Under the pieces are notes generated by a model. The model ran no database searches and was not told where the DNA came from. It saw only the letters and a program-made list of their open reading frames with translations. Made by a program: the position numbers and the translations under genes. Below are positions 36,300 to 46,900 of a DNA stretch of 64,000 nt, in pieces (within the stretch, counting starts at the first letter, position 1; every line of letters starts with the position of its first letter). Source of the DNA: an uncultured Lachnospiraceae bacterium (GTDB lineage: Bacteria > Bacillota > Clostridia > Lachnospirales > Lachnospiraceae); contig CATOPL010000002.1 of assembly GCA_951802115.1 (NCBI GenBank), forward strand, positions 1 through 64,000, read 5' to 3'.

Positions 36300-36809
36300 A
36301 TGGACAAAAAAAATATAACTCTGATAGGAATGCCGGGAGCAGGAAAAAGTACCGTAGGAGTCGTACTGGCAAAAGTGCTGGGGTATCGTTTTGTGGATTC
36401 GGATCTGGAGATTCAGGAGCAGACAGGAAAGCTTCTGCATGAGCTGATCAGTGAATTAGGGGATGAGGGGTTCTTGAAACTGGAAAATCAGGTGAATGCC
36501 GGTCTGCATGTGGAAAATTCTGTAATTGCTACCGGCGGAAGCGTGGTTTTTGGCAGAGAGGCGATGGAACATCTGCGGGAAATATCTGTAGTTATCTATC
36601 TTCGACTGTCCTGTGAAAGTTTAAAGGAACGGCTTGGGGATCTGCATAAGCGCGGAGTGGTATTAAAACATGGCCAGACGCTGGAAGATCTTATGCAGAT
36701 TCGTGGTCCTTTGTATGAGAGATATGCGGATTATATAATTGATGAAGAGAATCTGGACATTCGAGGTGTTGTAAGCAGAATTACATCTGTTCTGCAAAAT
36801 AACGGATAA
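36300..36809 (+). CDS. shikimate-kinase-like protein with altered substrate site
   Basis: The 169-residue P-loop kinase is like AroK: Walker A GMPGAGKST, the acidic VDSD, the ATGG loop, and RGPLYERYAD near the end (matching R136 of AroK). However the shikimate arginine of the FRDRE motif (R58 in E. coli) is Leu here (DEGFLKLEN), the GGG loop is GGS, and the lid RPLL is RGVV. These changes argue that it may phosphorylate another small molecule. No other aromatic-pathway gene is nearby. It overlaps the C26 amidase gene tail to tail by 29 bases. Confidence 0.75.
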   Translation: MDKKNITLIGMPGAGKSTVGVVLAKVLGYRFVDSDLEIQEQTGKLLHELISELGDEGFLKLENQVNAGLHVENSVIATGGSVVFGREAMEHLREISVVIYLRLSCESLKERLGDLHKRGVVLKHGQTLEDLMQIRGPLYERYADYIIDEENLDIRGVVSRITSVLQNNG

Positions 36810-37419
36810 GCAGTCCGCCGTCGGCGATATCCGCCTGTTGCGACAGCAGACTGGTTCGTTCAGGATGCCACTGAACACCCAGTACAGGTTTGGTTTCATG
36901 CGCTAAAGCTTCGACTACGCCGTCGTTTGCTCTTTGTATAATTGTAAGTTCCCGGCCGATCATATCGCAGCCCTGATGATGGGCGCTGTTGACCAGACAG
37001 GAGCTTTGATAGAGGCAGGAGAAAAGCGAGGAAGGGGTATTGCTGACCGGATGGATTTGATCCTGTTCCTGATAACGATGGGTGTCTGCCGACGGCAGAT
37101 TCTGGACAAGGCTTCCGCCGAAATAGACATTGATAATCTGCAGGCCCCTGCAGATACCAAGAATAGGTTTGCCGTCAAGAATAAAAGCATGAAGAAGTGC
37201 GAACTGAGCCAGATCCAGTTCGCGGTCGGGAGAGACAGAACCTTGATCTGGCTGTCCAAACCAGGAAGGATGAATATCGCCGCCTCCGGGAAGTAGCAGC
37301 TTATCATAAGAAGAAATGTTCAGAGGGTGGAGGCTGGTTTCAAAAGAGACATGGCAGCGGGAAAGAGCTTTTTCATAATTTGCGGTATTACCGGGAATAC
37401 CACCAATGAGAATGTTCAT
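36781..37419 (-). CDS. C26-family gamma-glutamyl hydrolase (class I amidotransferase-like)
   Basis: The 212-residue protein has the nucleophile elbow GICRGLQIIN (Cys90) and the histidine/glutamate pair in WHPE (H185, E187), with the loop LLLPGGGDIHP. This is the peptidase C26 group, which includes PuuD (gamma-glutamyl-GABA hydrolase) and folate gamma-glutamyl hydrolases. No signal peptide. No putrescine-pathway genes are adjacent, so the exact gamma-glutamyl substrate is unclear. The convergent aroK-like gene overlaps its 3' end. Confidence 0.9.
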   Translation of the reverse strand: MNILIGGIPGNTANYEKALSRCHVSFETSLHPLNISSYDKLLLPGGGDIHPSWFGQPDQGSVSPDRELDLAQFALLHAFILDGKPILGICRGLQIINVYFGGSLVQNLPSADTHRYQEQDQIHPVSNTPSSLFSCLYQSSCLVNSAHHQGCDMIGRELTIIQRANDGVVEALAHETKPVLGVQWHPERTSLLSQQADIADGGLLIRYFAEQM

Positions 37420-37507
37420 ATAATTACTTAGGTTCCTGATTTATAAGACTTATTATAATATATGTGATGTGGACGGGAAAAGAAACAGGCAGTAAGGAGA
37501 AAGCAGA

Positions 37508-38563
37508 ATGATATTGGAAAACAGATACTTGGAGATGGCAAAAACACTGCATCAGAATTATCCTGTCGTGGATGCGCATCTGGATCTGGCGGGCGAGCTT
37601 TTTTTCAGAAAACAAAACGGGGAGGAAAATCCGCTTCGCAGCCATTATCTGAAAAATCTAAGAACAGGTGGTTTTCGAATCATTGTTTCTTCGGTCTATT
37701 TGAGGGATGATCAGCTGCCCGAAGGGGGGCTTCGGGCAGCGCTGGATCAGATCAGTGCGTTGCTGGAGGCTATTGAGCAGAATGAAGAATTCTGTCTGAT
37801 ACGGTCTGTTGAAGATATGGAGCAGTCCCTGAAGAAAAATCAGATAGGAATTGTTCTGTATATGGAGGGACTCGACTGTATCGGAAAAGATATAAAGCTT
37901 CTGCGGATTTTGTGGGAGCTGGGGGTGAGGGGAGCCTCTCTGACCTGGAGCCGGAGAAATGATCTGGCCAGCGGCTGTTGCCGGGCCGGGCAGAAGATAC
38001 AGATATCGGGCGGACTTTCTCCGGAAGGAGTATCGGCTGTACAAGAGGCAGAACGGCTGGGCATGTTTCTGGACATCAGTCATTTAAACGATGACGGATT
38101 CGAGGATATCTGCAAAGTGGCAAAAAGACCATTTGTGGCAACACATTCGAACAGCCAAAGTGTTTTTTTTAATTATCGGAATTTGAACGACAGTCAGATG
38201 CTTCGTTTGGCAGAACGGGAAGGAATCATAGGGCTGAACGGATGCGACTGTATTGTCGGCTGCGTAAACGGAGAAAATCCGCTGGAGATGCTTTGCCGGC
38301 ATGTAGAATATGCGGTAGCGCTGATCGGGATTGAACACGTTGGATTGGGACTGGATTTCTGCGACTCTTATGGAGACGCGGAACCGGGATATACTTGTGT
38401 CAAGAGTCGTCATGACTGTCTGATTGATCACAGTCATGTACCGGAGCTGACCGCGGCGCTGCTGCAGCGGGGAATGGATACAGAAGATGTAAAAAAGATC
38501 ATAGGAGGGAACTGGATTCGTTATTTTGGCCGGATGCTGCCGAAGGAACAAAATCTGACTTGA
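37508..38563 (+). CDS. membrane-dipeptidase-family peptidase (M19)
   Basis: The 351-residue zinc dipeptidase has VVDAHLDL (metal ligands H and D), LYMEGLD (bridging Glu), DISHLN and ATHSNS (histidines of the second metal site), and a C-terminal GGNWIRYF. Bacterial M19 enzymes hydrolyse dipeptides including some with D-residues. No signal peptide, so cytoplasmic. A TATAAT at 37454-37459 and GTAAGGAG before ATG 37508 suggest its own promoter. Its stop codon lies within the promoter of the tyrS leader. Confidence 0.93.
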   Translation: MILENRYLEMAKTLHQNYPVVDAHLDLAGELFFRKQNGEENPLRSHYLKNLRTGGFRIIVSSVYLRDDQLPEGGLRAALDQISALLEAIEQNEEFCLIRSVEDMEQSLKKNQIGIVLYMEGLDCIGKDIKLLRILWELGVRGASLTWSRRNDLASGCCRAGQKIQISGGLSPEGVSAVQEAERLGMFLDISHLNDDGFEDICKVAKRPFVATHSNSQSVFFNYRNLNDSQMLRLAEREGIIGLNGCDCIVGCVNGENPLEMLCRHVEYAVALIGIEHVGLGLDFCDSYGDAEPGYTCVKSRHDCLIDHSHVPELTAALLQRGMDTEDVKKIIGGNWIRYFGRMLPKEQNLT

Positions 38564-38588
38564 CAATTGATCAGCTTTTGCATAGAAT
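38560..38588 (+). promoter_or_regulatory. promoter of the tyrS T-box leader
   Basis: TTGACA (38560-38565), 17 bases, TAGAAT (38583-38588). It overlaps the M19 dipeptidase stop codon and gives a leader of about 340 nt before tyrS. Confidence 0.8.
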
Positions 38589-38594
38589 ACGGAT

Positions 38595-38877
38595 ATGGAC
38601 AGGCGAAGAAAAGAATAAGTAGTGACTGCAGGGACTCCACAGAAAGCTGCCGGCTGATGAGAGGCGCGGAGAAAGGCATTCATGAATACCTCTTGGAGCT
38701 TCCCTCTGAAGCGTATCCTGCGGGAGACGTGGGTAGGAGGAGACGGGCGCACCCGTTATCGTGCAGGGTATTTAAAAAGTACCTGCTGAGGCAGTATATG
38801 CGAATGTACTGCGAAAAAAGGTGGTAACACGGGAATGACAACTCTCGTCCTTTCAATAAGGATGGGAGTTTTTGTTT
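38595..38877 (+). promoter_or_regulatory. T-box riboswitch controlling tyrS
   Basis: The leader contains the T-box sequence AAGGTGGTAACACGGG at about 38818-38833, then a terminator hairpin (38840-38870, AACTCTCGTCCTT against AAGGATGGGAGTT) with a T tract. A likely specifier is the Tyr codon TAC in GAATACCTC near 38685-38692. Uncharged tRNA-Tyr would stabilise the antiterminator and switch on the downstream tyrosyl-tRNA synthetase. The identity follows from the T-box sequence and the gene it controls; the specifier assignment is inferred. Confidence 0.93.
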
Positions 38878-38934
38878 TGCATATTCAAACAGAAATTTTC
38901 ATCCGGAAACCAAAACAGAAAAGGAGAAAAACAG

Positions 38935-40155
38935 ATGAAACTTTATGATGAACTGGTTGCCCGCGGGCTGATTGCGCAGGTGACAAATGAAGAAAAAATC
39001 AGAGATATGATAAATAATGGAAAAGCTGTCTTTTATATCGGCTTTGATCCTACGGCGGACAGTCTTCACGTGGGGCATTTTATGGCGCTCTGTCTGATGA
39101 AGCGTCTGCAGGAGGGCGGAAACAAGCCGATTGCCCTCATCGGCGGCGGTACTGCCATGATTGGAGATCCGTCCGGCAGGACAGATATGAGACAGATGAT
39201 GACATCGGAAATGATCCGGCACAACTGCGAATGTTTTCAAAAACAGATGAGTAAATTTATTGATTTTTCAGAAGGCAAAGCATTGATGGTAAATAATGCA
39301 GATTGGCTACTGCCGCTGAACTATATTGAGATGATTCGCGATGTAGGGGCATATTTTAGTGTCAACACAATGCTGCGTGCGGAATGTTATAAAAAACGCA
39401 TGGAAAAAGGCTTAAGTTTTTTGGAATTTAATTATATGATCATGCAGAGCTATGATTTTCTGAAACTTTATGAGAAGTATGGCTGCAACATGCAGTTTGG
39501 CGGTGACGATCAATGGTCTAATATGCTTGGAGGTACAGAGCTGATCCGTAAGAAGCTGGCTAAAGACGCTCATGCCATGACAATCACGCTGCTTTTGAAC
39601 TCTGAAGGAAGTAAGATGGGTAAAACGGCAAGAGGAGCTGTATGGCTGGATCCGGAAAAGACAAGTTCGTATGAGTTCTATCAGTACTGGAGAAATGTAG
39701 CAGATGCGGACGTACTCAAATGTCTGCGGATGCTGACATTTCTTCCACTGGAACAGATCGACGCTATGGATCAGTGGGAAGGAAGCCGGCTGAATGAGGC
39801 CAAGGAGATTCTGGCTTACGAGTTGACAAAGCTGGTGCACAGTGAAGAAGAAGCCAGAAAGGCGCAGGACAGCGCACGGGCGCTGTTTGGAAGCGGGAAT
39901 GCAGAAGACATGCCGATGGCAAAACTGACAATGGAAGACATCCGGGATGGAAAGGCAGATATTTTGACTATTGTCCATAAATCCGGATTGTGCGGTTCCC
40001 GTTCCGAGGCCAGACGGAATGTGCAGCAGGGCGGGGTATCTGTAGATGGCGAGAAGGTGACGGACATTGCCGCTTCTTTTACAACAGAGCAGCTGCAGGC
40101 CGGAATTGTAGTGAAAAGGGGAAAGAAGAATTTTAAGAAGGTCATAATAGAATAA
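38935..40155 (+). CDS. tyrS: tyrosyl-tRNA synthetase
   Basis: The 406-residue class I synthetase charges tRNA-Tyr. It has the HIGH-type motif LHVGH, tyrosine-site residues around [13 protein letters not shown] and FGGDDQWSN, the KMSKS equivalent KMGKT, and a C-terminal S4 RNA-binding domain ([21 protein letters not shown]). The start at 38935 follows AAGGAG; the in-frame start at 38872 would overlap the T-box terminator. Controlled by the T-box at 38595-38877. It belongs to the TyrZ/TyrS KMGKT subclass. Confidence 0.97.
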   Translation: MKLYDELVARGLIAQVTNEEKIRDMINNGKAVFYIGFDPTADSLHVGHFMALCLMKRLQEGGNKPIALIGGGTAMIGDPSGRTDMRQMMTSEMIRHNCECFQKQMSKFIDFSEGKALMVNNADWLLPLNYIEMIRDVGAYFSVNTMLRAECYKKRMEKGLSFLEFNYMIMQSYDFLKLYEKYGCNMQFGGDDQWSNMLGGTELIRKKLAKDAHAMTITLLLNSEGSKMGKTARGAVWLDPEKTSSYEFYQYWRNVADADVLKCLRMLTFLPLEQIDAMDQWEGSRLNEAKEILAYELTKLVHSEEEARKAQDSARALFGSGNAEDMPMAKLTMEDIRDGKADILTIVHKSGLCGSRSEARRNVQQGGVSVDGEKVTDIAASFTTEQLQAGIVVKRGKKNFKKVIIE

Positions 40156-40165
40156 TTTCTGTAAA

Positions 40166-40203
40166 TAAAAGAATTCCCGCACTGATGGGAAAAAGTTCTT
40201 TTA
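40166..40203 (+). terminator. terminator after tyrS
   Basis: Stem TAAAAGAA + TTCCC against GGGAA + TTCTTTTA with a small internal loop and a T-rich end, 11 bases after the tyrS stop. Confidence 0.7.
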
Positions 40204-40541
40204 TAGAATAAGTGAAGAGCTGCTGTGAAGGCGGCTGCAAATTATAATCCTGTCCGTTCACTCAGCAGCACTGTGTGGATTGGAGCAGACTGAAAATTGG
40301 TCTTGTCTGTCCGATACATTTTATGCAGGTGCCGAGTAAACGGGCAGGATTTTTTGGCAGCTTCTTTGTGATTTCTCCGGAACTCCACTCTTGTCGGCTC
40401 TTCTGACATAAACGTTGATATTGGTTCTGCTTCAAAGATGGCAATGAAGGCATATCGGACATACAGCGACTGGGGAAACGTAGTCAGCCAGGTTAATATC
40501 ATGGTTTGGAGTATGCGTGTCCTTCTCACGAAAGGAAAAAA
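40204..40541. other. 338-base region without a clear gene
   Basis: A minus-strand frame at 40242-40529 (95 residues, GTG start 13 bases after the LytTR gene, no ribosome site) follows the LytTR gene in the position where such regulators often have a membrane partner. It has no membrane segment or known motif, so I do not count it as a gene. It could be a decayed partner. Confidence 0.35.
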
Positions 40542-41000
40542 TTACGATTCATTCAGAATGTTCAGTGCGGCAAGACAGTCCTGATGATGGCTTCTGCTGA
40601 GAGGGATTTTTTCGCCTGAGCGAAGCAGGATACTGTAGCGGTCCCCTTCAGGAATGATAGAATTGATATGATTCAGATTTACAATATAACTGTTGTTGCA
40701 GCGAAAAAACAGATTATCCGGCAGCTGTTCCAGCAGGGCTGATATTTTTCCGGTTTTACGCAATATGTTGTTCTCACAATGAAAGATTAGACTCCGATTA
40801 TCTGTTTCAATAAAGCGGCATTTGGAATAATATAGTTTGAAATGACCTTTTTTCGTGTTCAGCCAGAGAAATGGTTCGGACACAGAGATTCTGACCTGAA
40901 GTCGTGGATTATAATCCCGAATGGAATTTTTGAGATGCTGAATCAATGCATCGTGGTCGTTTTGGGGAATTTCACTGATGGTAAATCTGATTTCATTCAT
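40542..41000 (-). CDS. LytTR-type DNA-binding regulator
   Basis: This 152-residue protein has no receiver domain. The C-terminal LytTR fold spans about 50-150, with the motifs WLNTKKGHFKLYYSKCRFIETDNRSLIFHC, FRCNNSYIVNLNHINSI and the end GEKIPLSRSHH. The N-terminal 50 residues are a short alpha/beta segment. Stand-alone LytTR regulators often control surface, bacteriocin or polysaccharide genes; here the divergent promoter belongs to a glycosyltransferase gene. AGAGGAG precedes the start. Confidence 0.9.
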   Translation of the reverse strand: MNEIRFTISEIPQNDHDALIQHLKNSIRDYNPRLQVRISVSEPFLWLNTKKGHFKLYYSKCRFIETDNRSLIFHCENNILRKTGKISALLEQLPDNLFFRCNNSYIVNLNHINSIIPEGDRYSILLRSGEKIPLSRSHHQDCLAALNILNES

Positions 41001-41078
41001 GATGACGGGCTCCTCTTTCGTAGTCTTCTTTCTATAAACGATTGAGAAATAAAGATTTGACAGAAAATACCGAAAAAA

Positions 41079-41127
41079 TTGCTAATTTTTTATTAATCTG
41101 ATAAAATGATATCAAAATCGTTATAAT
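41079..41127 (+). promoter_or_regulatory. promoter region of the first glycosyltransferase gene
   Basis: TTGCTA (41079-41084), 17 bases and TAAAAT (41102-41107) form one promoter; a second TATAAT lies at 41122-41127. Both read towards the gene at 41174, away from the LytTR gene. Confidence 0.55.
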
Positions 41128-41173
41128 AGTCGAAAGTGCAAAGGCGGTCTGGCGGAAGGAGTAAACAACAAGT

Positions 41174-42403
41174 ATGAATATTCTGTATCTGAATACAACT
41201 TATCAGTGCGGCGGGGCTGAAAAAGTTACTTCTCAGCTTTTTCACGGTATGAGGGACAGAGGACATCAGACCTGGCAGATCGTCAGCTATGATACAAAAA
41301 AATCCTGTCTGCCGGCAGGTGTTCATGTGATCTACCGCTCCCGATTTATGAGACTGTTTAATCGGATGATTACAGACAATCATGGAAACAGAAGTCTCCA
41401 TATCTGGTACAGCAGGCGATATATCCGTTCTTTTATCAGGCGGCATCAGATTGATGTTGTTCATCTGCATAATCCACATGACAATTTCCTTGGAATTCGG
41501 GATATTGCCGATATTGCAAAACAGTGTTCCGTAGTCTGGACACTGCATGATTTCTGGGCAATGACAGGGCATTGTACTTATCCGTATGGATGCAAAGAGC
41601 GCTGGAAAGAAGGATGTCTTAGCTGTGACTGTCTGAATAATTATCCTGCATTGCGAAAAGATGTATCCAGGCAGCTTTTTCAGGAAAAAAAGAAGAGTTT
41701 CCGGGAACAGAAGATACTATTTACTGTTCCGTCTGACTGGATGCGGCGGCAGTTTGAAGCCTCTCATCTGCAGGGACTTCCATGTGTCCAGATCTATAAT
41801 GGTCTTGATACCAAACAATGGCATTTATTGGATAAGCAGAAGATTCGAAAAAAATATCAAATGGATTTTCAGGGAAAGATTCTTGGCTTCATCGCGGCAG
41901 ACCCGACAAAAAAATTAAAAGGGATGAGCTATCTTCTGGAGGCGCTGGCCAATATTCCGGATCCTGAGAATTATCTGCTGCTCATTGCAGGGCAGGAGAA
42001 TGAAGAGCTGAAAAAACTGGATATCAGGTTTCAGGTCCGGTATTTTGGATATTTGTATTCGCAGAAGGAACTGAATGATTTTTACGCATTGGCGGACCTG
42101 CTGGTGAATCCGTCAGTGTATGAAACATTTGGTCTTACGAATATTGAAGCGATGGCAAGCGGGACGCCGGTAGCAGCTTTTCCGGTCTGTACGATGCCGG
42201 AGATTGTAAAAGAATCCTGCGGATGGCTTGCAGAAAAGATCAGCTCCAGGGCATTGGCCGAAGTAATCCAGGAAGCATTCAAAGATCCGGCAGAGCTTGA
42301 AAAAAAGAGCAGGATCTGCAGGGACTGGGTAGAAAAGACTTTTTCAGAACAGGAAATGCTGAAACAGTTTGAGAAGGTTTATGAGTCAAACAGAATTGTT
42401 TAG
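41174..42403 (+). CDS. glycosyltransferase family 4 (GT-B)
   Basis: The 409-residue GT-B enzyme has the N-terminal NTTYQCGGAEKVTSQL, HLHNPHDNFL, a cysteine-rich loop (HCTYPYGCKERWKEGCLSCDC) typical of some sugar-lipid transferases, SDWMRRQFEASHLQGL, and the C-terminal nucleotide-sugar site PSVYETFGLTNIEAMASGTPV. No signal peptide. It probably adds a sugar to a lipid-linked surface polymer. The acceptor is unknown. Confidence 0.92.
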   Translation: MNILYLNTTYQCGGAEKVTSQLFHGMRDRGHQTWQIVSYDTKKSCLPAGVHVIYRSRFMRLFNRMITDNHGNRSLHIWYSRRYIRSFIRRHQIDVVHLHNPHDNFLGIRDIADIAKQCSVVWTLHDFWAMTGHCTYPYGCKERWKEGCLSCDCLNNYPALRKDVSRQLFQEKKKSFREQKILFTVPSDWMRRQFEASHLQGLPCVQIYNGLDTKQWHLLDKQKIRKKYQMDFQGKILGFIAADPTKKLKGMSYLLEALANIPDPENYLLLIAGQENEELKKLDIRFQVRYFGYLYSQKELNDFYALADLLVNPSVYETFGLTNIEAMASGTPVAAFPVCTMPEIVKESCGWLAEKISSRALAEVIQEAFKDPAELEKKSRICRDWVEKTFSEQEMLKQFEKVYESNRIV

Positions 42404-42534
42404 AAATTCATTTTTAATATCTGCACACTGTATTTATATGGGTCAGACCGGCTGCAGACTGTGGAATAAAGCCGTGTATTCCCTTGTTTACTGAGGGTAA
42501 GGATGAAAAATATATAAATTTGTAAAATGTGACA

Positions 42535-42563
42535 TTGTAATTAAACAGTTGTTTCGTTATAAT
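42535..42563 (+). promoter_or_regulatory. promoter upstream of the UDP-glucose dehydrogenase gene
   Basis: TTGTAA (42535-42540), 17 bases, TATAAT (42558-42563). The predicted start of transcription near 42570 supports translation from ATG 42644 rather than 42581, because the latter would have almost no leader. Confidence 0.7.
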
Positions 42564-42643
42564 ATGGTTCAATAAGTATTATGATGAAGAACTGTAAACA
42601 GAAGGGAAATTTGAACATACATGAACCGGAGGAAATCAGAGGA

Positions 42644-43903
42644 ATGAAGAATGTAGAAAAAAATAAAAATTACACGGTTGCAATCGCAGGAACAGGCTAT
42701 GTGGGACTGTCAAATGCGATTTTACTGTCATTGAACAATAAAGTATTTGCAGTTGATATCATCCAGGAAAAAGTAGATTTAATCAATGCCGGGAAATCAC
42801 CGATTGTAGATAGGGAAATAGAAGAATATCTCAGAAGTCACAAATTAAATCTGACTGCAACAACGGATGCAGAACTGGCATATAAAAATGCAGATTTTGT
42901 GATTATTTCTACTCCCACCAACTATGATCCGGTGAAAAATTATTTTGATACCAGTTCTGTCGAACAGGTCATACAAATGGTTCAGAAGTATAATCCTGAA
43001 GCAGTCATGGTAGTGAAATCTACGGTGCCGGTTGGTTTTACTTTACGTATGAGGGAAACATATCAGTGCAGGAAGCTGCTGTTTTCTCCTGAATTTTTGA
43101 GAGAGGGCAGGGCCTTGTACGACAATCTGTATCCGTCGAGGATTATTGTCGGAGTTCCGGAGAATGATAAAGAGATGGAACAGGCTGCTCATATATTTGC
43201 AGGTCTGCTGAAAGAGGGAGCTGTCAAAGAAGATGTCCAGACACTTTTTATGGCAACGACAGAAGCAGAGGCGGTAAAACTGTTTGCTAATACGTATCTT
43301 GCTTTAAGGGTGTCTTATTTTAATGAATTGGATACTTATGCAGAAGTTCATGGACTGAATGCGCAGGATATTATTGATGGCGTATGCTTGGATCCGCGAA
43401 TAGGAGGTCATTATAATAATCCGTCGTTTGGATATGGTGGCTATTGCCTTCCCAAAGATACAAAGCAGCTTCTGGCCAATTATAAAGATGTACCGGAAAA
43501 CCTGATCCAGGCGATTGTAGATGCAAACCGAACCCGAAAAGACTTTATCGCTGAGAAAGTTCTTGAAAAAGCCGGTTATTATGAAGGTGCGAACGGAAGG
43601 AACGGAATACCGGGAAAACATGTGATCGTAGGAGTCTATCGTCTGACAATGAAAGCAAACAGCGATAATTTCCGGCAGAGTTCGATTCAGGGAGTCATGA
43701 AACGCATCAAGGCCAAAGGGGTTGAGGTTATAATCTATGAGCCGACACTGGAAGACGGAAGCCTGTTTTTCGGCAGCCGGGTAGTAAATGATCTTGAACA
43801 GTTTAAAGAAATAAGCATGGCTGTGATCGCCAACCGATATGATGCGGAGCTGGATGATGTGGCGGGTAAGGTGTATACAAGGGATGTATTCAGGCGGGAT
43901 TAA
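42644..43903 (+). CDS. ugd: UDP-glucose 6-dehydrogenase family
   Basis: This enzyme oxidises UDP-glucose to UDP-glucuronate, supplying a precursor for acidic polysaccharide. The protein (419 residues from the start used) has the NAD site [48 protein letters not shown] and the catalytic Cys in [20 protein letters not shown] precedes ATG 42644; an alternative start at 42581 lies only a few bases after the predicted transcription start. It is between the glycosyltransferase and the two large secreted proteins, consistent with a surface-polymer locus. Confidence 0.92.
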   Translation: MKNVEKNKNYTVAIAGTGYVGLSNAILLSLNNKVFAVDIIQEKVDLINAGKSPIVDREIEEYLRSHKLNLTATTDAELAYKNADFVIISTPTNYDPVKNYFDTSSVEQVIQMVQKYNPEAVMVVKSTVPVGFTLRMRETYQCRKLLFSPEFLREGRALYDNLYPSRIIVGVPENDKEMEQAAHIFAGLLKEGAVKEDVQTLFMATTEAEAVKLFANTYLALRVSYFNELDTYAEVHGLNAQDIIDGVCLDPRIGGHYNNPSFGYGGYCLPKDTKQLLANYKDVPENLIQAIVDANRTRKDFIAEKVLEKAGYYEGANGRNGIPGKHVIVGVYRLTMKANSDNFRQSSIQGVMKRIKAKGVEVIIYEPTLEDGSLFFGSRVVNDLEQFKEISMAVIANRYDAELDDVAGKVYTRDVFRRD

Positions 43904-43967
43904 AAGTTGCTTTTGGGGGAAATGTAACCATGACATAAGGTTGAAAACATGGGGGAGGACTAGTTGA

Positions 43968-46900
43968 ATGAAATTTTTAAAATCCAGAAGAATGCTGTCC
44001 ATGATCGTTTCTGTATGTATGCTGCTGGAAATCATTGACTGGAGTTCAGTTGGGGTATGGGCAGCGGAACCTTCTGATGTGACAGCAGATGCTGAAGATC
44101 AGAAGGAGCTTTTAGAGGGGGCAGATTCTCAGGTGCCGGATGAAGACAGTGATGCTTCAGAAGAAAGCACAGATGGAGAGAATCCGGAAAAAGAAGACCA
44201 GACAGGTGATCAGGAGACAGAGGAACCTCCGATTACTGATTCAAAAACAGATATTCCGGATTCGACGACGGAAGATTCAAAAACAGATATTCCGGAACAA
44301 CCAGAGGAAGAATCGGAGGATCAAGTTTCTGACCCGTCAGAAGAAACGGATACTCCGGATTCGGATGTGACAGAAGAAGGGACAGGGGATTTAGAAGGAC
44401 CGGAAGAAAAGGATGACCAGACGGATGTGACGACACCGACGGAAGATCCTGCTGAAACAGAGGATCCTGACGAACTGGAACCTGAAGAAATATCCGAGGA
44501 GCCGGTGGAAGAAAATACAGAGGCAACAATCTCTGAACTGTCGAAAATTTCAAAAGAAACATATGCAACTCCAGGCAATTTTGCCAATATTGTGTTATTT
44601 GTAGATTTTCAGGATACAGATCATTCAGGGCACACGTCTTATCTTGGAAAATGTTTTATGGATGATGCAGAGTATACGCTGGAGCTGTTTAATGGAAACG
44701 AGCAAAGTACACGGGGAATGAGACAGTTTGTGTCCAATATATCGTATGGACAGCTGGAGCTGGCAAATATTTTTCCTCAGTATGATGAAGAGACAGGAGC
44801 GATTACGCCATATCTTCTGAAAAATAATGAAAACTATTATTACAATAATGATTCTGCCATGATCCAGGAAGCGGTTCAGCAGATGAGAGAGAACGGTCAT
44901 TTGTCAGAGGATCTGGACGTGGACAGAAATGGAGATATGATGGTTGATAATCTTACCATCGTGGTCCCATGTCAGAAAAATGGCGGAAGCGATTATCTGT
45001 ACGGACATAAAGCTGATTTCCCCGGAAATGAAAGTGTTAACGGCAAAAGAGTCGGAGCATATAATGTGATACCGGAATCAGGGGCTTATCTTGGCGGGAA
45101 TTTCGGAGTTATTGCTCATGAATTTCTTCATACAATCGGTTACCCGGATCTTTACAGAAGAAATGCAACACAGACTACCGGGAAACCTGTAGAACGATGG
45201 GATATTATGGCAAGCACAAGCTGGTTTGTACAATATCCGCTGGCTTATCTGAGAGGAAAGATTACCGGTTGGTTTGATATCCCGGAAGTGAAAGAATCTG
45301 TTCAGGGGATGTCGTTATATGCGGCATCTACAGCTTCTTATGAAAACAGAGATCAACAGGCTGTGATATTAAAGACGGAATATTCAGATACCGAGTTTTT
45401 TGTTCTGGAATACAGAAAACAGGGGCGCTATGCCAGCGACGTGGATTATGATTGTAAAATACCAGGTTCTGGTCTGATTATCTATCGTGTAAATCTGGCC
45501 TGTGAGACAAATATAACGGGAGACGGGGATATGATCTATGTCTTCCGGCCGGGCGATGGCTATGATGATAATCATCTGGAGATTGCAGGCGGCAATCTGG
45601 ACGCTTCCTTTTTATCTGCGGAGTCCGGAAGAACTTCTTATGGAACGCATGACATGGATAAATCCTTATCCGATGGAGCAATTACTTTTGCTGACGGGAC
45701 GAACAGCGGAATTGTGATCAGCAATGTAGGGAGTGCAGAAGGTGATCAGATAACTTTTGATATTACTTTTGCAGAGGTGTCGGAGGATGATTACTGGCAG
45801 AATGTTTCTGCTCAGGAAAAGGAAGACCCTTCCCAGACGATTATTTCTTACATGGATACGGACGGTACATTATATTATCTGCAGCGGAAGAATAATGCAA
45901 TATCCGGTCCTGTATATTTATATACATATACGTCCGGCAGCTGGAACAGGTTGAGCAGTGCGCTTCCTGGGTCCGGAATATGGTATCATCTGGAAAAGTA
46001 TAATGGCAGTATTTACAGTGGATATGTAGAAAACGATAGGGTAAAACTGGCCAGGTGGAACGGGACAAAATGGGAGACTGTATATACGTCTTCCGTAAGT
46101 TCAGGAGAACTTGATATGACGTCAGATGCGAATGGTATCTGTCTGGCATATACAAGCAATGACGGCAGGAAGCTGTATGCGTACCGATATTCCGGAACAA
46201 GTGTCCAGGCTCTGGGAAATCAGGTAGCAACGGCTAATGAGGTCTCTGGTTTCGTACCTAACCGGATATCCAATCCGTCTGTTGCAGCTGAAAACGGAAA
46301 AATTGCAGTAATGTATCGGGAAGCTTTCAACAACAACCGGGTATTTGTCAGGCTGTATGAAGATACAGACAATACATGGAAAACGGTTGGGACTCTTCCG
46401 CTTTCAGCAAACAGCGGGATGATTCGGCTCCACAGGAATCAGCTGTATATGCTGAAAAATGGAGAGGAATTTGGCAAGGATGAAGCCTATTTGTATGCAT
46501 ATGATCTGTCAGAAGAGAGCGGAGAGTGGAGCAGACTCGGGGATGGTTTCTATGCGAATGAGAGTATCGCCGAAATGGCTCTTGTCTTTCAGGGAGATAC
46601 ACCATATATCGCTTATTTAGGAGGCACATCCCAGACCACCTATGTGATGACACTGGATAAAGGAAAATGGACACCTCTAGGAGGCAGAGTAGCAGGAGAG
46701 CTGATCTCCGGTCTTTCAGCGTATCTGTATGATGGTAAAATATATGTAACTTATCTCAGCGGAGTGAACAACAGAGTATATATTAAAGTTCATAAAGGGG
46801 GGCATCGTTATGAGGCGGCGGTGGTCAGAGAGGCAACCTGCAGTGCGGAAGGTGAAGTAATTTACACATGTTCAGACTGTCAGGATACTTATACAGAGGC

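Noticed and set aside
40242..40529. Membrane partner gene downstream of LytTR
   Set aside because: The 95-residue frame has no membrane segment, no ribosome site and no recognised motif.
42581..42643. Upstream start for the UDP-glucose dehydrogenase gene
   Set aside because: The predicted transcription start near 42570 leaves too short a leader and no ribosome site; ATG 42644 has GGAGG upstream.
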